Shown here: in pieces, positions 24,144 through 36,149 of the stretch | Numbering within the stretch: position 1 is the stretch's first letter | Layout of the letters: each line of letters begins with the position of its first letter | Source: Lutraria lutraria | Lineage: Eukaryota; Mollusca; Bivalvia; Venerida; Mactridae | DNA length: 64,000 nucleotides | Reading direction: 5' to 3' | Assembly (NCBI GenBank): GCA_964023205.1 | Contig: OZ026835.1 | Coordinates: 17,938,414-18,002,413 of the forward strand | Notes under the pieces: model-generated | Told to the model about the DNA's origin: nothing | Database searches by the model: none | The model's input: the letters and a program-made list of their open reading frames with translations, nothing else | Position numbers and translations under genes: made by a program

Positions 24144-25883
24144 GTAAGTAAAACTCGGTGCATGAATTGTTTCTGTGAGATGGAATCGCAAAGATATCGT
24201 AATGATGCACAAAATGATAAACCGAAAGTGAAAGTACTCGTACATATCAATTTAACTGACAATTGTTGTAATTGGTTTGTTCGAGTAGCATTGACGTTGG
24301 TATTAATTCTTTGATTTATGTGCTGCTCTTTTACTTTTTCTGTTTATACAGTACACCTTTGCACCATTCTAACTATCGGACATATTATGTATGTTTTAAA
24401 AAAGAGGTAACTATTGGTCTGGTGGTCATGGATACATCAAAATACACGTAACTGTAAAATTCCAGCACAGATGAACTAAATACTGGGAACAAAGTTTTGT
24501 GTAAAAACAAATACAATGTACTGGGAATGTCAGCAGGTATGTTTTAAATAACTGACATGAATTCGGTATCAATTCGATTCAATTATTAATTGATGTACAC
24601 AACTTGAAGTAGAATGAAAGTACGCTGGTGTTTAATGGTGCACGAATAGTCTGGTTCAATTTACGACTTTTCCTACTTTCCTGACAGTCCAGGAAACCCT
24701 AGGCTTACACACTGGTTGAGCCACCTAGCTAGAATGCAAATTGGTATCATTCACATTTATATGTTAAAGTATCTGCGTCAAGGGCGGTAACAAACACACA
24801 CTTCAGTTATCATCACGTGCAGTATTGGTCTCCCATTTTACAGCATTTTATTTCTTTTCAAACTTTACGGCTTTCATAGGCCTGAATTATACGATCAAGT
24901 TCAGTATGAATGAATACAAAGCAATCAGATGAGCTCATTTAAAAATACTTTAATACAATCTGCGTGTTGGTTTTGTTAATGCTTTCTTAAGAATTTTACG
25001 GGAGAGTAATTGCGTTTCTAAATGCATTGAATATATTTAAAACATTATCTGATATCTGACACCCAGATTTTATGTGTAACATGGCAGTGACAAACACATG
25101 TGACACGCCGTCGATGGTTTAAATTAGCAAGCTTAATTAAGTAGGTGATTTTCCCTGTCTGATTATAGTCAATTCATGCGAATTTAGTATCAGTGGTGGA
25201 TTGTTCAAAATACAAGATTGTATATGGAGACGTAAAGTCCGGGGGTAGTGTGGTTTGTAAACTCCATTGTCTCAATTTCACGGGTATTGGGTGGCCCAAC
25301 ATGGAACATGCCTTGTTGATTGTATTAGGGTATGTTTTACTGTCCCTCACTGACGAGCCCTTCTTATGGTTTCTGTTGAGCTATGACAATCCATGGAGAA
25401 AATACAATGCAGCAGTTTTTTCCGTTGATAAAATTGTGCGTCAGTGAACAAATCTAGTTCTCCTCTTAAACTGGTTGTCTGTGTTGAAGGTTGGAACTGA
25501 GCATTAGTGGCATTAGTTATAAATATGGAGTTTGCTGATATAGCTTACATTGCGATGGTCTATGAAATGCTTTTTACTTGAAAATAAACACGAGGATCAC
25601 GAAAACTGAATTTGCATGGTAATGCGCATCGTTTGTTTTGTCAACTGATACTGTAAACATAAAACACAGCTGTTGTTATTTTGCAGAGGATGGCGTATAC
25701 AAAGAAGAAAACGACAAACTCGCACAACGAATAACTTGCAAAATATGCCTTGATAGAACTTGCAATGTGGTGTTTATGCCTTGTGGTCACGTTGTGTCGT
25801 GTGATGCGTGTGCAGCGATGTTGAGGAAATGTGCCGTGTGTAGGTCACCGATTAAAGGACGTGTGAGGACAAACCTATTGTAA
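23177..25883 (+). CDS. IAP gene 2: type I membrane BIR-RING protein (predicted)
   Basis: Two coding exons (23177-24143, 25687-25883) join in phase to 387 codons plus stop. The product starts with a clear signal peptide (hydrophobic YLFVFLMFSVVAF, about residues 6-18), then a segment of about 55 residues, a transmembrane helix (about 75-95, MTFITSILFILGFICVEVI) with KRC after it, one BIR (about 159-225; C198, C201, H218, C225), an Asp/Arg-rich linker with no domain, a short coiled coil and a C3HC4 RING (from C340). This topology would place BIR and RING in the cytosol. BIR-RING proteins are caspase-restraining E3 ligases; membrane anchoring is unusual. An in-frame TAA lies 33 bp upstream of the ATG, which supports this start. 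Compared with gene 1 it lacks BIR2 and UBA. A foldback element ends 50 bp upstream. Confidence 0.88.
24144..25686 (+). other. Intron of IAP gene 2
   Basis: No BIR2 or UBA exon is seen in this 1.5-kb intron, although gene 1 has three exons at the corresponding place. An 84-codon open frame at 25193-25447 has no domain and no fitting splice sites. Confidence 0.6.
25687..25883 (+). CDS. IAP gene 2, exon 2 (coiled coil and RING)
   Basis: Acceptor TTATTTTGCAG, phase 1 in. Codes for CKIC ... MPCGHVVSCDACAAMLRKC ... CAVCRSPI, a full C3HC4 RING, closely like the last exon of gene 1 and of equal length (197 bp). Confidence 0.92.
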
Positions 25884-25922
25884 TTTTGCAGATGTCATTA
25901 TTTTAAACGTGAAACTCATGAA

Positions 25923-25928
25923 AATAAA
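25923..25928 (+). terminator. Polyadenylation signal of IAP gene 2
   Basis: AATAAA, 40 bases after the stop codon. This would give a very short 3' untranslated region. Confidence 0.55.
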
Positions 25929-26040
25929 TGTAACACATCACGTAGACAATATGAAGTCAACGGTCTTACCTTTCATGTGGCTTTAAGACAAGATCAAATG
26001 TCTAACATCTTTATCTTCTACTTGGGTATAATATAGTTCA

Positions 26041-26530
26041 ATTTTCTTATAGTCAAGGTCGAATTTTGGACGATACCATTGTAAAGGTAATCACTGTAAA
26101 TTGATTGCAAAAATCGTTTTAAATTCGTAGTAAAGTGTCATTCACGTGAACCAGAGTTGTGGTGTATTGGATAAGGTGGCATGTACATACAAGTTATTTT
26201 TACATGGAGCAGATGTGAGTGGTTCGAAATCACTAAATAGCACCTTCTTGTTAAATTATTATATACAATTGTACATTTATTTTTTTATAATTTATTCATT
26301 GAAATAGGTTTGTTCGTGTTACATGTATGTACACGCTGAATAGTACCTTAGAGAAAAAGGAAAGAAAAAATGTTTTTATTCTCTGACGTATTTCTCAAAG
26401 TTTTTATTTCTTTTTACAGATTTTATTGCATGAAATCTCAATTGCTAAAACAATTTCAAATACTATAATGTAGTAAACATCTAATCCGGTTTCTACTTAT
26501 CATATAATTACAACACAATTAAAATAATAT
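26041..26530. repeat. IAP 3'-flank module, copy B, left part
   Basis: It matches copy A (from 11175) through GTAGTAAAGTGTCATTCA, the tRNA-like part with B-box GGTTCGAAATC (26221-26231), and AATTAAAATAATATAT. Its first 50 bp (GTCAAGGTCGAATTTTGGAC) also match 13690-13730 and 51945-51975. The match to copy A stops at about 26530 and resumes at about 30290. Confidence 0.7.
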
Positions 26531-26989
26531 ATAATAGAGTATGGGCTACCTGTACCCTAGGTCCCCCCCTAGCGGGATTTTATGACACATATATCATTGT
26601 AAAGCTTAATATATCCCCCATCGATTGTCACATGTTGGACGAAATATAGGTGCTGATTAAGCCTACAGTATGCGATTGATTATCTCCCCCTGATTTCGAA
26701 ATATAATGTTTTTATGTTTTTGTATACAAGAGATTATGGAGTCCAAAATGACAAAGTTTTCAACCCACATTGCTTAAGACTATTATATTTTATATTAATA
26801 TACATATTTGAAAAGGAAAAAATAACTCTGAACTAAATATAGCAAGAATTATGTCCCTTTTAACTGTAAAAAAGAATAAAAACGTAGCCTTTATATAGAT
26901 ACAACCAAATATTTTTTTCAGTTATTCATGTATATGGGGAAGCAATTTACAGAAAGCACTGGATATAATTATTTAGATAATATCTGAAA

Positions 26990-27441
26990 CAAATGGGCCA
27001 AGATTGCCCTAGATCGATCACCTGAGAACAAAGACACTTTAATTAATGACCTGATAATATAGTTTTCATCTCATATAAGGGCCCTTTGCTCTGCAAGTAC
27101 CAATTAAATTTCGACCATAATCAATCTCATCAATGACCTTCAGGTCATACACATTCACTGTAAATATTAGTAGGATTGGTGAAAAAATGAAGGCGCTAGA
27201 GAGTATATACAAGCTAAATATAACAAAGTTTCTAAGTCAAGTGCACATAACTCTTGAAGTCCTCGTCCCATTTCGCCCATAAGAACTTGGCCGAGACATT
27301 GAGTCCGTATACATTGTGACCAAGTTTGATTACGGTTGGTTAAGAGCTGTGGATGCTAGAATGTAAAACAAACTAATTGTGGACAGACGCCGGACATTCA
27401 TCGATCGTAAAAGCTCACCTGATCAATCAGATGAGCTAACA
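26990..27441 (-). repeat. AGCTCATC-type interspersed repeat, reverse copy
   Basis: Read on the minus strand it opens with GTTAGCTCATCTGATTGATC and AGGTGAGC (a short hairpin), followed by GATGAATGTCCGGCGTCTGT and 'attctagcatccacag', matching the wording of 2136-2716. Confidence 0.6.
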
Positions 27442-28779
27442 AAAAGCAATTTCTTAACATATTTATGACTTTTGGTTACTTTGAATATACATGTTATATG
27501 TAATGCATCCATAGACTATTTCAAATTACTGCACATATGCTTTGTTATTTGTCGGTTGATTCTAGGCTACGATTGAAAGAACACTAGGCCTATAGCTTGA
27601 TTTCTTGCCGGAAATAGATTTTGTCTTTTGCAAAATATTAACAAAAGTAAGGGTCAACGATGGACCTCCATCCCTCACATTTGAAGTGACAGTTCTAGTA
27701 ACATTTCTGGACGCACAGATATTTAGTCGGAGAAAGTCACTTTCAGCATTGTTTCAGTTTCAAGTAGGTAGTTCACATAACTAACAGTAAAATACAACAC
27801 ATTTACATGTAATTAGATTTAAATCAATATCCCTGAGTGATCATTTTATTAAAATCCCACAATGTCAACATGTATTAATACTAGACACGAAAATGAGAAC
27901 TGCATGATTTAAAAGTAGAGATGGACAGACAGCAGTCTACCTGATAGTTATGCAGGGATTGGCTTAGAGGGAGACTAGGGTGAAATAGTCTCCCTAATAT
28001 CTGGGACCATTATTCGTGTGTGTATAATGGTGCTATCTAACATTTTGCCGGTTATGTCTCATTGCGGAAGCCCTAAAAACTGAGTTGGCTTTCGGAGTTT
28101 TAAAAAGTCTTTCAGCTGTTCAATGTAAAAGTAGTCGTTTATAAGCAAGGAAGTGGATAAACATTACATGAACAATGTTCGTATTTTTCAAAAGACAATG
28201 GCAAAAATCATGAAAAATGGCTTGAACCGTGATAAATAAACCACAACCTGTTTCAATTCTTAAACGATGAGAAGAAAGCCTAAATCTTGTGATAGCTATG
28301 AGATATCTTTTATATTCATATTAACTAGATACATGCTGTTGTCAAAATTTGCAGAAACCCCTAAAAGCCCTGGAATAAGATGACGTTTGTACTCGATTAT
28401 TCCATTCTTGCATGACGATGTCTTTTACTCTTTGTTTTAACAATAATAGAAAAAGTTTAGTATTACCTACACCCTGTGAGTACAACACTTCAGAGAATAC
28501 TAATTAATGTAATGTATTTTTAACATTATATGCCCAGTTAGTGATGTACGGTTTATTTTCAATATCTTTCAACATGATTTGGTTTACATGTATTATGACT
28601 GTGATCCTTATAATAAAGATTTACAATACGAAGTGTGAAGTTTTTCAATTGCTAATCGAACAATTCTAGAGTGCCTCACTGTTATGTTATGAAATCTATA
28701 TAGACATTTTCTTAATGTAAAGATAGATTTTTAGCCTGTTCACCTAATTTGTTTTATGCGTTTCTACAAGGACCCTCCA

Positions 28780-29420
28780 GATGAAAACACTATTCCAAGA
28801 TACGTAAATTTGTTAACGATCTCCTATTCACAACTTTGGTAGAAAACTTAAAGGTCTGTTGGCAAACGTTCTCCTTCTCTGAATATATTAATTATTTTTG
28901 TTAACAGTAAGTTTCCAACGATCACAGTATGAATCCAATATGTTAAGATTACTTTGTAATTCTTCTGATGAGTTAACAAATATCATGATGTCATCGGCAT
29001 ACATCAATAAAAACATTTTTATAAAACCTAAATCAATGCCTTATACTCCGTTTAAAACTTGGTCATCCAGATCATCATTAAGGTACAAGGAAAATAGAAA
29101 AGGCGACAAGCTTTCCCCCATGACCTTCGAATATTTCGCCGATCTCATTATTAAATTTTACTCTGGTTGTAATTTGATAATACATCCATGGACTTAATGA
29201 CCTTATATAACTTTCCTCTTTGCCCTGGTTTCGGCAAACCGAATAATCGATAAAAGTACATTAATAATAATTACATGATTTGAATTAATTTAATTAACCC
29301 ATGCAGTACAAATATGTTGTCAATCGTAGCCATTCCGGCCCTAAAACCTGATTGCGATTCCACGAGAGTATATGATAGTGCTATTCAGAATGAGACATTA
29401 AGATGCAATTGTTTGCTTCT
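28780..29420 (-). pseudogene. LINE reverse transcriptase fragment with YADD
   Basis: The minus strand reads, with breaks, SPFLFSLYLND, then MYADDIMIFVNSSEELQSNL and DSYCDRWKLTVN; YADD is encoded at 28990-29001. Further upstream on that strand QSGFRAGMATIDNIFVLHG is readable around 29310-29380. This order is that of non-LTR retrotransposon reverse transcriptases. Frames are broken and both ends are missing. Confidence 0.75.
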
Positions 29421-29596
29421 GCGCATATCTACTAGTATGTTGCTGACTATAAGTCTTAATTACAAAGAAATGTAATATAAGACTATTGATAAAGAACTTA
29501 TAACATTGCGACAAATGTAGTAATACTGTTCAGTTTATCATGATCCCTTCGATATTTCCACTGTGTCTTGATGATATATATAATATCCAATTTTCA

Positions 29597-29615
29597 GGGG
29601 GGGGGGGGGGGGGGG
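29597..29615 (+). repeat. Run of 19 G
   Basis: An uninterrupted G19 tract inside the composite insertion. It can form G-quadruplex structures and is a likely site of sequencing length error. Confidence 0.9.
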
Positions 29616-30285
29616 TATAAAGCAGACACAGGCACAATGGTATTTTGCATTCAAACAAACAATTTTGTGCATAGAGTATGTTGTTGTATTAAGTATATGC
29701 GAATTTACTTTGTCCTTTGTCATAAAACCATTTATTTATCAAATAATGGTGTTTTATATTTTGGGTTCAATTTACCCCACCCACTTTCTAGCTATACTAA
29801 AGCAATACCATGTGTGTATTGAACAGTAAATGAATAGATAAACAATGTCCGATCATTTATTAGTCATTTGAAACATTTTCAAATAAAAATGAAAAAAAAC
29901 ATAGGATACTCATTTGCTATATAAGGTCATATTTTAACAATTTAAGCCCATTTTTAGATTCTCATCAATATTCATGAATATGCAAATGAGCAAATCAATT
30001 ACAAAATATGCCTGGCATATAATAATTATATTGATAATATTTTAAAGCTATTTTGTAGGTTTATTAACCGAAATAAACAACATTTTTGCGTATTTAATAT
30101 GATAAAGCTAAATCTTAGAAATATTGCTGGTTGCCATGGAAACAACCCGGCCATTTGCTTATCCAGCATCCGTTTATCTTCCAACAACCGGAATTTGTTA
30201 ACATATACCCTAAGCTTCAAAAATATATAGGTGTACCAAAATCCCGCTAGGGGGGGAGGGTTTCGATTATGGGCCCTTGGCCTAT

Positions 30286-30610
30286 AAATGCTAATTAGTT
30301 ATTTTATTTTTACAATAAAAAAAATTGAACTTCATATTTTCTTATCGATGTATGTAAAGTTAACTTAAATTGAAAATGAGACAAAAATTGAAAATAAAAA
30401 ATGATGTCTAATATCAGACGCGCCTAGTCCTCAACATTCATTTACCTTATGCTTTACCAACTGCCCCACAGAGGGCAGTGATAATAATGATTCATAGATT
30501 GCTTTATAGCATTTTACAATAGTATTCGTGTTACCTAAACATTTGCAAATGGGGTCTTCCATGTATACAATAACACTGCTGACCTAAAAATTGTACTATA
30601 CCTGCGTGTG
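30286..30610. repeat. IAP 3'-flank module, copy B, right part
   Basis: It matches 11640-11905 of copy A: TTTTCTTATCGAT, the minus-strand tRNA-like segment (about 30430-30480), TTACAATAGTATT, TCTTCCATGTATACAATAAC and GCTGACCTAAAAAT. Confidence 0.75.
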
Positions 30611-32087
30611 ATTATATAAGTTCATAAAAAAAGTTTTGTTTGGAGTCCCAGGCGTATTGATATTATGTTACTAAAATAACTGTGAAATGCAATCTGGATA
30701 TTTTAAAATTTCGCCGTCATTTAATAAATAAATGACATTTTCGCATTATAACAGTGTTGTACTCTTTACATTTAACACAAATGAACTCACATCCTAATGA
30801 TTTCGTGGCTTTGATGTTATGAATATACTTTAGGTATAGGAAATGGGAAGGAAAGAGTCAAGTAACTGTAAAATGCAATCTTGTTTGTTTGTTTGTTTGT
30901 TTGTTTGTTTGTCTTAGTAATCTTCAAGTTCTGTCAAAATTATTTGATCAAGTCAGCTATATTGTGATATATAAGTTTGGTTAATAAGCATTAGTGTTAC
31001 CTGTCACCGTAGGTTCATTGCTTACTATGTTATCTCCTGCATATGAACACATTTAATCTACTGCACCTAAATTTATCAAAATGATAAATTACATGTATAT
31101 CAATTTCTATCAGTTTTCGTGGCGTATAACTGAATATTAATGAATATAATACTATAAGTTGAAATATATATAAACCTTCAGCAAACATGTGATACATGAT
31201 GTACCATTTCGAAGATTTACTGTCCAAGTGGTAAAGTGATATGTCAATAAAAAAATGGATGAAATATCTCATTAAGCATGTATGACTAATGCGTGGTTCT
31301 AGAGATATTCATTCTGGCTCGTTATTTATTGAACATCCCTCGTATTCAAAATATGAAGATCTTATCTCGAAGAATGAGGAAGTTAAATACTATATTTAAG
31401 ATTAGCATACACTAACATACTTATACAATTAAACGCGCCACAAACAGCAAGTGCCAGAACTATCAAGACTATTGATGTGACCTTCCTTGGATGTACAAGA
31501 ACTCTATTTTTCTGACATGACTAAACAAGCTAATGCCTGCTTTTACTAGTACTAGTAATCAGTGGTGGATATAAATGAACATGTTCACGATTTCCCATTT
31601 AAAATGCTCAGCGCTCTTGTCTCTTTGTGAATTCTATATATCGCAAGCTAATGAAATGATGCACATTAAATCCACTGAAAGACAAGTAAATCAAATGAGC
31701 CTTAATTTTAGTCTGAAACTGTACGTAATCTTGCAAAATAGTTTTACATAAGCCCCGAATAGAGCATTGCTCATTTCAAAACATTTGAGACAAGCTCGCC
31801 ATGTATCGTTAGGAAGGGCAGGTGAAAGCACACAAGAACGGTAATTAAGTTCTTGTCATTGAAAATCAATTGCTCATAACGTCATGAAGAAAGTAGAACA
31901 GTCAAAAATCTTTCGAATATCTAGTAGATGATGCAACAGTAAACAGTAGTACTCCTAATATTTTATAATGTTTTCATAAGTCTTTAATGTTCATGTGTAT
32001 TTTGAAATTAATTTGATCAGTTTCTGATAGGAAGACATACAACCATGGGACACCAAAAAAAAGGAAGAACATCGTTCAAGAACACAG
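30611..32087. other. Intergenic DNA, GTTT microsatellite at about 30882-30912
   Basis: About eight copies of a TTTG unit. The remainder shows no gene or repeat that I recognise. Confidence 0.5.
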
Positions 32088-32335
32088 ACCCGCCTCCGTG
32101 GTCGAGTGGTTATTGTCGCTGACTTCAAATCACTTTAAACTCTCACTAAAAGAGGGTCATTGAATCGAGCCCAGCTATCATGTCTCTTTATGTGATAAAG
32201 TAGAAGTTTTTTTACAGAGGATGGGCGTCTAGTACTGGTTCTTCTCAGGAACGATGATAAGGTGAACAGTGTACCTCATCTGACTCTGATTGTTAAATGG
32301 GGGCGTAAAACACAATGAAATAAACAAGAAACATC
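32088..32335 (+). mobile_element. tRNA-derived SINE, near full length
   Basis: The 5' part looks like a tRNA gene (GCCTCCGTGGTCGAGTGGTT with A-box TGGTCGAGTGG at 32099-32109, and a B-box-like GAATCGAGCC near 32161). The body has TAGTACTGGTTCTTCTCAGG, and the 3' end has GGGGGCGTAAAAC followed by an A-rich AATAAACAAG tail. The body recurs at 36838-36985. Confidence 0.75.
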
Positions 32336-33239
32336 AAAGATACATGGCTTTTAATAATGCTTGGTTTGCTTTCATTATTGGATTCCAGTACATTTGCATG
32401 TATTCTATGTACTGTGCATTATATTTTTGGACAGTGACTTGGATGGGAACCAACTACTTTTAGGGGACAAAAGTTTTGCCATAAACCTCGTACAAATTAT
32501 ACTGATAACCCAGTATGTAAATGACAGTACTCATTTGAAGCATTCCATTTGTTAAACAGCATGAATCGTCAACATGAGTCCGACGGTTCCCCTTTAGAAA
32601 CTGGTATCTCAAAATAGGTATGATAAAAATGAAGCAGTTAATTATTTACCTTGGATTTGAGTTCCCTCATTTCGGGCCATCTTTTCATGAACCCCTAAAG
32701 CCAGTTAAAGCATTTAAGATTTGTTACTTTTGGAAAATTGGCATATTACATTGCAATGTCAATACATTATTGGCATGTACAGCTATATTCAAAGTCAACC
32801 ATTGTTTAAAATGCCTAACTTGATTAGGTTATTCAAGCTTACTGAACAAAGGTGCTGAACCCATAACAAAATTGGCACTGGTTTTTTACAGAAACTTTCA
32901 ACATCAAATAAAATCAAATAACTAGGAAATAAGTAGTACTTGTGTGCAAAACATTCATGCTTAAATCAACACAAAAGCATACTTAGATAAGACAGTAATG
33001 TAAGACTTATAGGGATGGTAGTCCTGACTTAGACAATATTTCTTTATAAGTGCTGGAGTAATCGTTAAAAACAAAACGTAATGCCCTTTCATATTTTTAA
33101 AAAAAATCTTATTAATATTTGTAGCCCCAGTAAATACCAGACAAGAGGACAATATTTGAAATTAGACATTATAATAGAGTGATACATTGCCATTCTTCCT
33201 ACTTTACAGAGATATCTACTTATTATTTTCATTACATTT
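32336..33239. other. Intergenic DNA
   Basis: No gene or repeat recognised. The small open frames present have no domain. Confidence 0.4.
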
Positions 33240-35290
33240 AATTATCTTGGTGCTTTTTTGCATGTGTTAGAAATGTGACTATCAAAATTTAGTATAAACT
33301 CAAAAGTAACTCATACAGGCTTAACCTCTTTAATCTTTATCATAAGTTATTGTAACATCATTAGAACTGAAACAAATGTTAAGGCAGTTTGTTTTCTTGC
33401 CAAATGATATCGCCAGAAAAAAATCAGGGTTTGCTTTCATATGTGTGATTGAAAACCACTTAATTAATTTACTACCTTGTTCTTCTAGAGTATTGATAGA
33501 TCTTGAGGCGAGTCGCTGACATAAGATAATGTATTGTCATCAGCATAATTGTATAGATTTCCCTTGCTAATTAACTAAAGATTTCATTCATAAAAATATT
33601 AAAAGGAACAGGCCCCAAGATGGAACCTTGTTGTACACCCTTGAACAAGTCACCAAAACTACTATAATTACTTCCAATTTCCACACACAGTTTTCTGTTT
33701 GAAAGGTAACTACTTACAAGTGACAGAGCATTTTCAGATAAACCGTAATGTTTAAGTTTAAGTAAAAGTAAATCATGAGGTAAAATGTCAAAGGCCTTTA
33801 TGACATCCATCAAAATAGCAGCAATATATTTATGCTTGTCTAAGGCAAGTTTCCAGTCTTCTACAATTTCCAGAACAGCTGAATTACAGCCATATTTTGG
33901 ACGATAAACACATAAAAGAGGGTTAAAAACAGATTCAAAATGGTGTATAAGTTGACTGTACATGACTCTCTCAAAGATCTTTGACATAATAGGAAGAAGG
34001 CTAACAGGTCTATATATAATTTCCTTTGTCTAAGGTACTATTTTTCTTATGAAGGGGAACAATTTGTGCAGTTTTCATACTATCAGGAAAAAACATTTGT
34101 TTACCAAAGCTGTCAAAGGTGCACAAATTGCATAATTTGCTAATTTCAACAGTTTGACATATATTTGATCATGACCTGTAGCTTCCTTTTAGTTCAATTT
34201 TTGTTCATGTTTATAAACAAATTAGCAGCATTTTTAAAATCTAAAGTACCAATATTTGTTGACATGTTAGATCATTTTATTGTAAACTTTCATGTTATTC
34301 ATTAATTGGCTGAGAAGAGTTGCCTCCTATATTTTTAGCTACATTTACATAGAACTCATTAAAAATATTACAAACTTCATCCTGGTCATTAATAAGCTGG
34401 TCATCCTCTTTCAAGACAGTATTTGTCTGACAGAAAGTACCCTTATTGGTAAGAAAATGCTTAATTGTTGACCAAAAATCTTTATTTTTGCATCCCCCAC
34501 ACATCTGTCTAAGACATAATTTCTAATTGATTTCTTTTTTTAACTTGGTAGCATGACTTTTTGTTTGTCTATACTTTTGCCAAGTGCAATTTGATTTACA
34601 TTTTTGAAATTGATCAAACAGCATCCTTTTTGTTAAAGCAGATTTTTCAATTCAGAATTCATAAAGGGCGCATGCTTTATACATAACCTTTTAGTTTTAA
34701 CTGGTGCATGTTTCTCAAAACATTTCAACAACTCTGTACTAATTATGACAGTCACTAAGTGGACAGTTAAAATTAATTTTCATAGCTCATTAACTGGTCT
34801 ATTTGTTAAAAAAACATCCGAAAGATTAGGACAAAAGTTTCGTGTAAAGCATGTTGGCTTTGAGATAAGATATTTCATATCAAAATATCACATATCATTG
34901 ATAAAGGTTGTAATCCTTCAGGCACCAGAAAGTTGTAGTTTGTATCGCCAAGGAAAATAATGTCATAATTATTGTCAATAGTTTTCAGAAAACCATTCAT
35001 ACAAACATCATCCTCAGCAGATGGTGGTCTGTATATATAAGATATCAACCATGTATCACCAGTTCAATACTGATAGATTCTATCACCTCAAATTCCAGAT
35101 TCTTGTGTCTGTCTCCCACAACATCAGATATTTAGGTAGGCAGCAATTCTCCCTCCACTTGCAGTTCTGTCATGTAAATGAAAATTGTCTTCCAGGAACT
35201 GTGCATCTGGAAAAGTTTCATCATTTTTGTCAATTTCTTAGTATATTCAGTAATGACTCATTATGACTTTGACATTGCCTTAAGATATAA
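33240..35290 (-). pseudogene. Jockey-like LINE, endonuclease to reverse transcriptase, broken
   Basis: From right to left on the minus strand: an endonuclease-like fragment around 35110-35240 (AQFLEDNFHLHDRTASGGRI), the linker before the reverse transcriptase (KDFWSTIKHFLTNKGTF, 34295-34504), then the reverse transcriptase (33571-33987) with MSKIFERVMYSQL, KAFDILPHDLL and GVQQGSILGP (usual GVPQGS, so Pro to Gln), a stop, and NYADDNTLSYVSDSPQDL at about 33490-33550. Stops and shifts show it is dead. Such elements code for their own endonuclease and reverse transcriptase. Confidence 0.82.
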
Positions 35291-36040
35291 AAGAAAATTA
35301 ATATCAATCCTGTAGAATTTTTTTTTGGCCAAATGGTTTCTGCCAAGTAGTATGCGTAGCCGTACGCTGTAATGTAAACAAAGTAGGCGTAAAATGAACA
35401 TTTCACCAAAATAATTATTTTAGGTCAAAACATATTTAGCTGCAAAGTATTTTTAAAAATGTAAGAATTTCATGCAGATATCAAAAGAAAAGTATCTACC
35501 TTTTAACTATTAACTATCATTTTCGTGAATGCAGAACCTATTTCACAATACAGCAAACAGCTGACAAAACATTTCACACACGCACATGCGTTGCGGCTAA
35601 TGACGTCACAGTAAGAATGTAAACAAAGAAGTCCGCAAATCAATGAAGAAGAACCTAGCTCTGCTCGGGTGAAATTTCAGGTACAAAAAATATGAGATTT
35701 ATCACGAAAAATGTTTAAAAGTGTCCGGTTGGTGGTCTCGAACCAATACGGGATTTAGTGCATATTACATATCCCTTGTTAATTCTAAATAGTTATAGTT
35801 TTTGTTACAAAGGTCCTGATTGGTCAGGTTTGTCATGCAGTCCCAGTCGAAGTACAACGAAGATTCCAGAAGCAGTATCATTTAAGTAAAAAAAGGCTTA
35901 TTTTTCGCATCTTCGCTGTTTTCTTTCATTCCGTCTATAATTGCCACGGTTCTTGTTTTACAAATTCATGTATATTCTTTTCCATTCACAAGATTATACT
36001 CTCAATACATGTGCATTTATTTAACCGGATATGGTACATT
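35291..36040. other. Intergenic DNA with tRNA-like B-box and CRE-like site
   Basis: The minus strand has GGTTCGAGACC at about 35726-35736, a perfect B-box, without a full tRNA fold that I can see. TGACGTCA occurs at about 35603-35610. No gene recognised. Confidence 0.45.
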
Positions 36041-36047
36041 CTCTATC

Positions 36048-36149
36048 TATAAATAGCGGCTGCGTCATCGAGCTAACAATGGATGGAAACATTGGCATTT
36101 GTTGTTTTAGTAAGTTGGATTAAATGCAGCCTGTGAAATGAAACATCAG
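36048..36149 (+). promoter_or_regulatory. TATA box and possible non-coding first exon
   Basis: TATAAATA at 36048-36055 is followed by GC-richer sequence, a short open frame from 36080 (14 codons) and, at 36149, a donor-like CATCAG|GTATGTT. This has the spacing of a core promoter with a short first exon. It may start gene 3, whose first coding exon has a strong acceptor at 44385 on the same strand, or a separate transcript. Confidence 0.35.

Larger units (their letters stand above)
26531..30285. mobile_element. 3.7-kb composite insertion with inverted CCCCCCCTAGCGGG ends
   Basis: It interrupts the 3' module: the flanks at 26530 and 30290 are continuous in copy A. Near the ends lie inverted copies of CCCCCCCTAGCGGGATTTT (26563-26581 and complement 30238-30256). 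Inside are an AGCTCACC-type repeat on the minus strand, a LINE reverse transcriptase fragment on the minus strand and a 19-G run. No intact gene. Exact ends and a target duplication are not clear, so the element type is open; it may be a large non-autonomous transposon that collected other repeats. Confidence 0.6.

Noticed and set aside
25193..25447. 84-codon open frame in the intron of gene 2
   Set aside because: No BIR or UBA similarity and no splice sites of fitting phase.
28898..29197. 99-codon plus-strand open frame
   Set aside because: Shadow of the minus-strand LINE reverse transcriptase with YADD.
35720..35760. tRNA gene on the minus strand
   Set aside because: Perfect B-box only; A-box and acceptor stem are not found.
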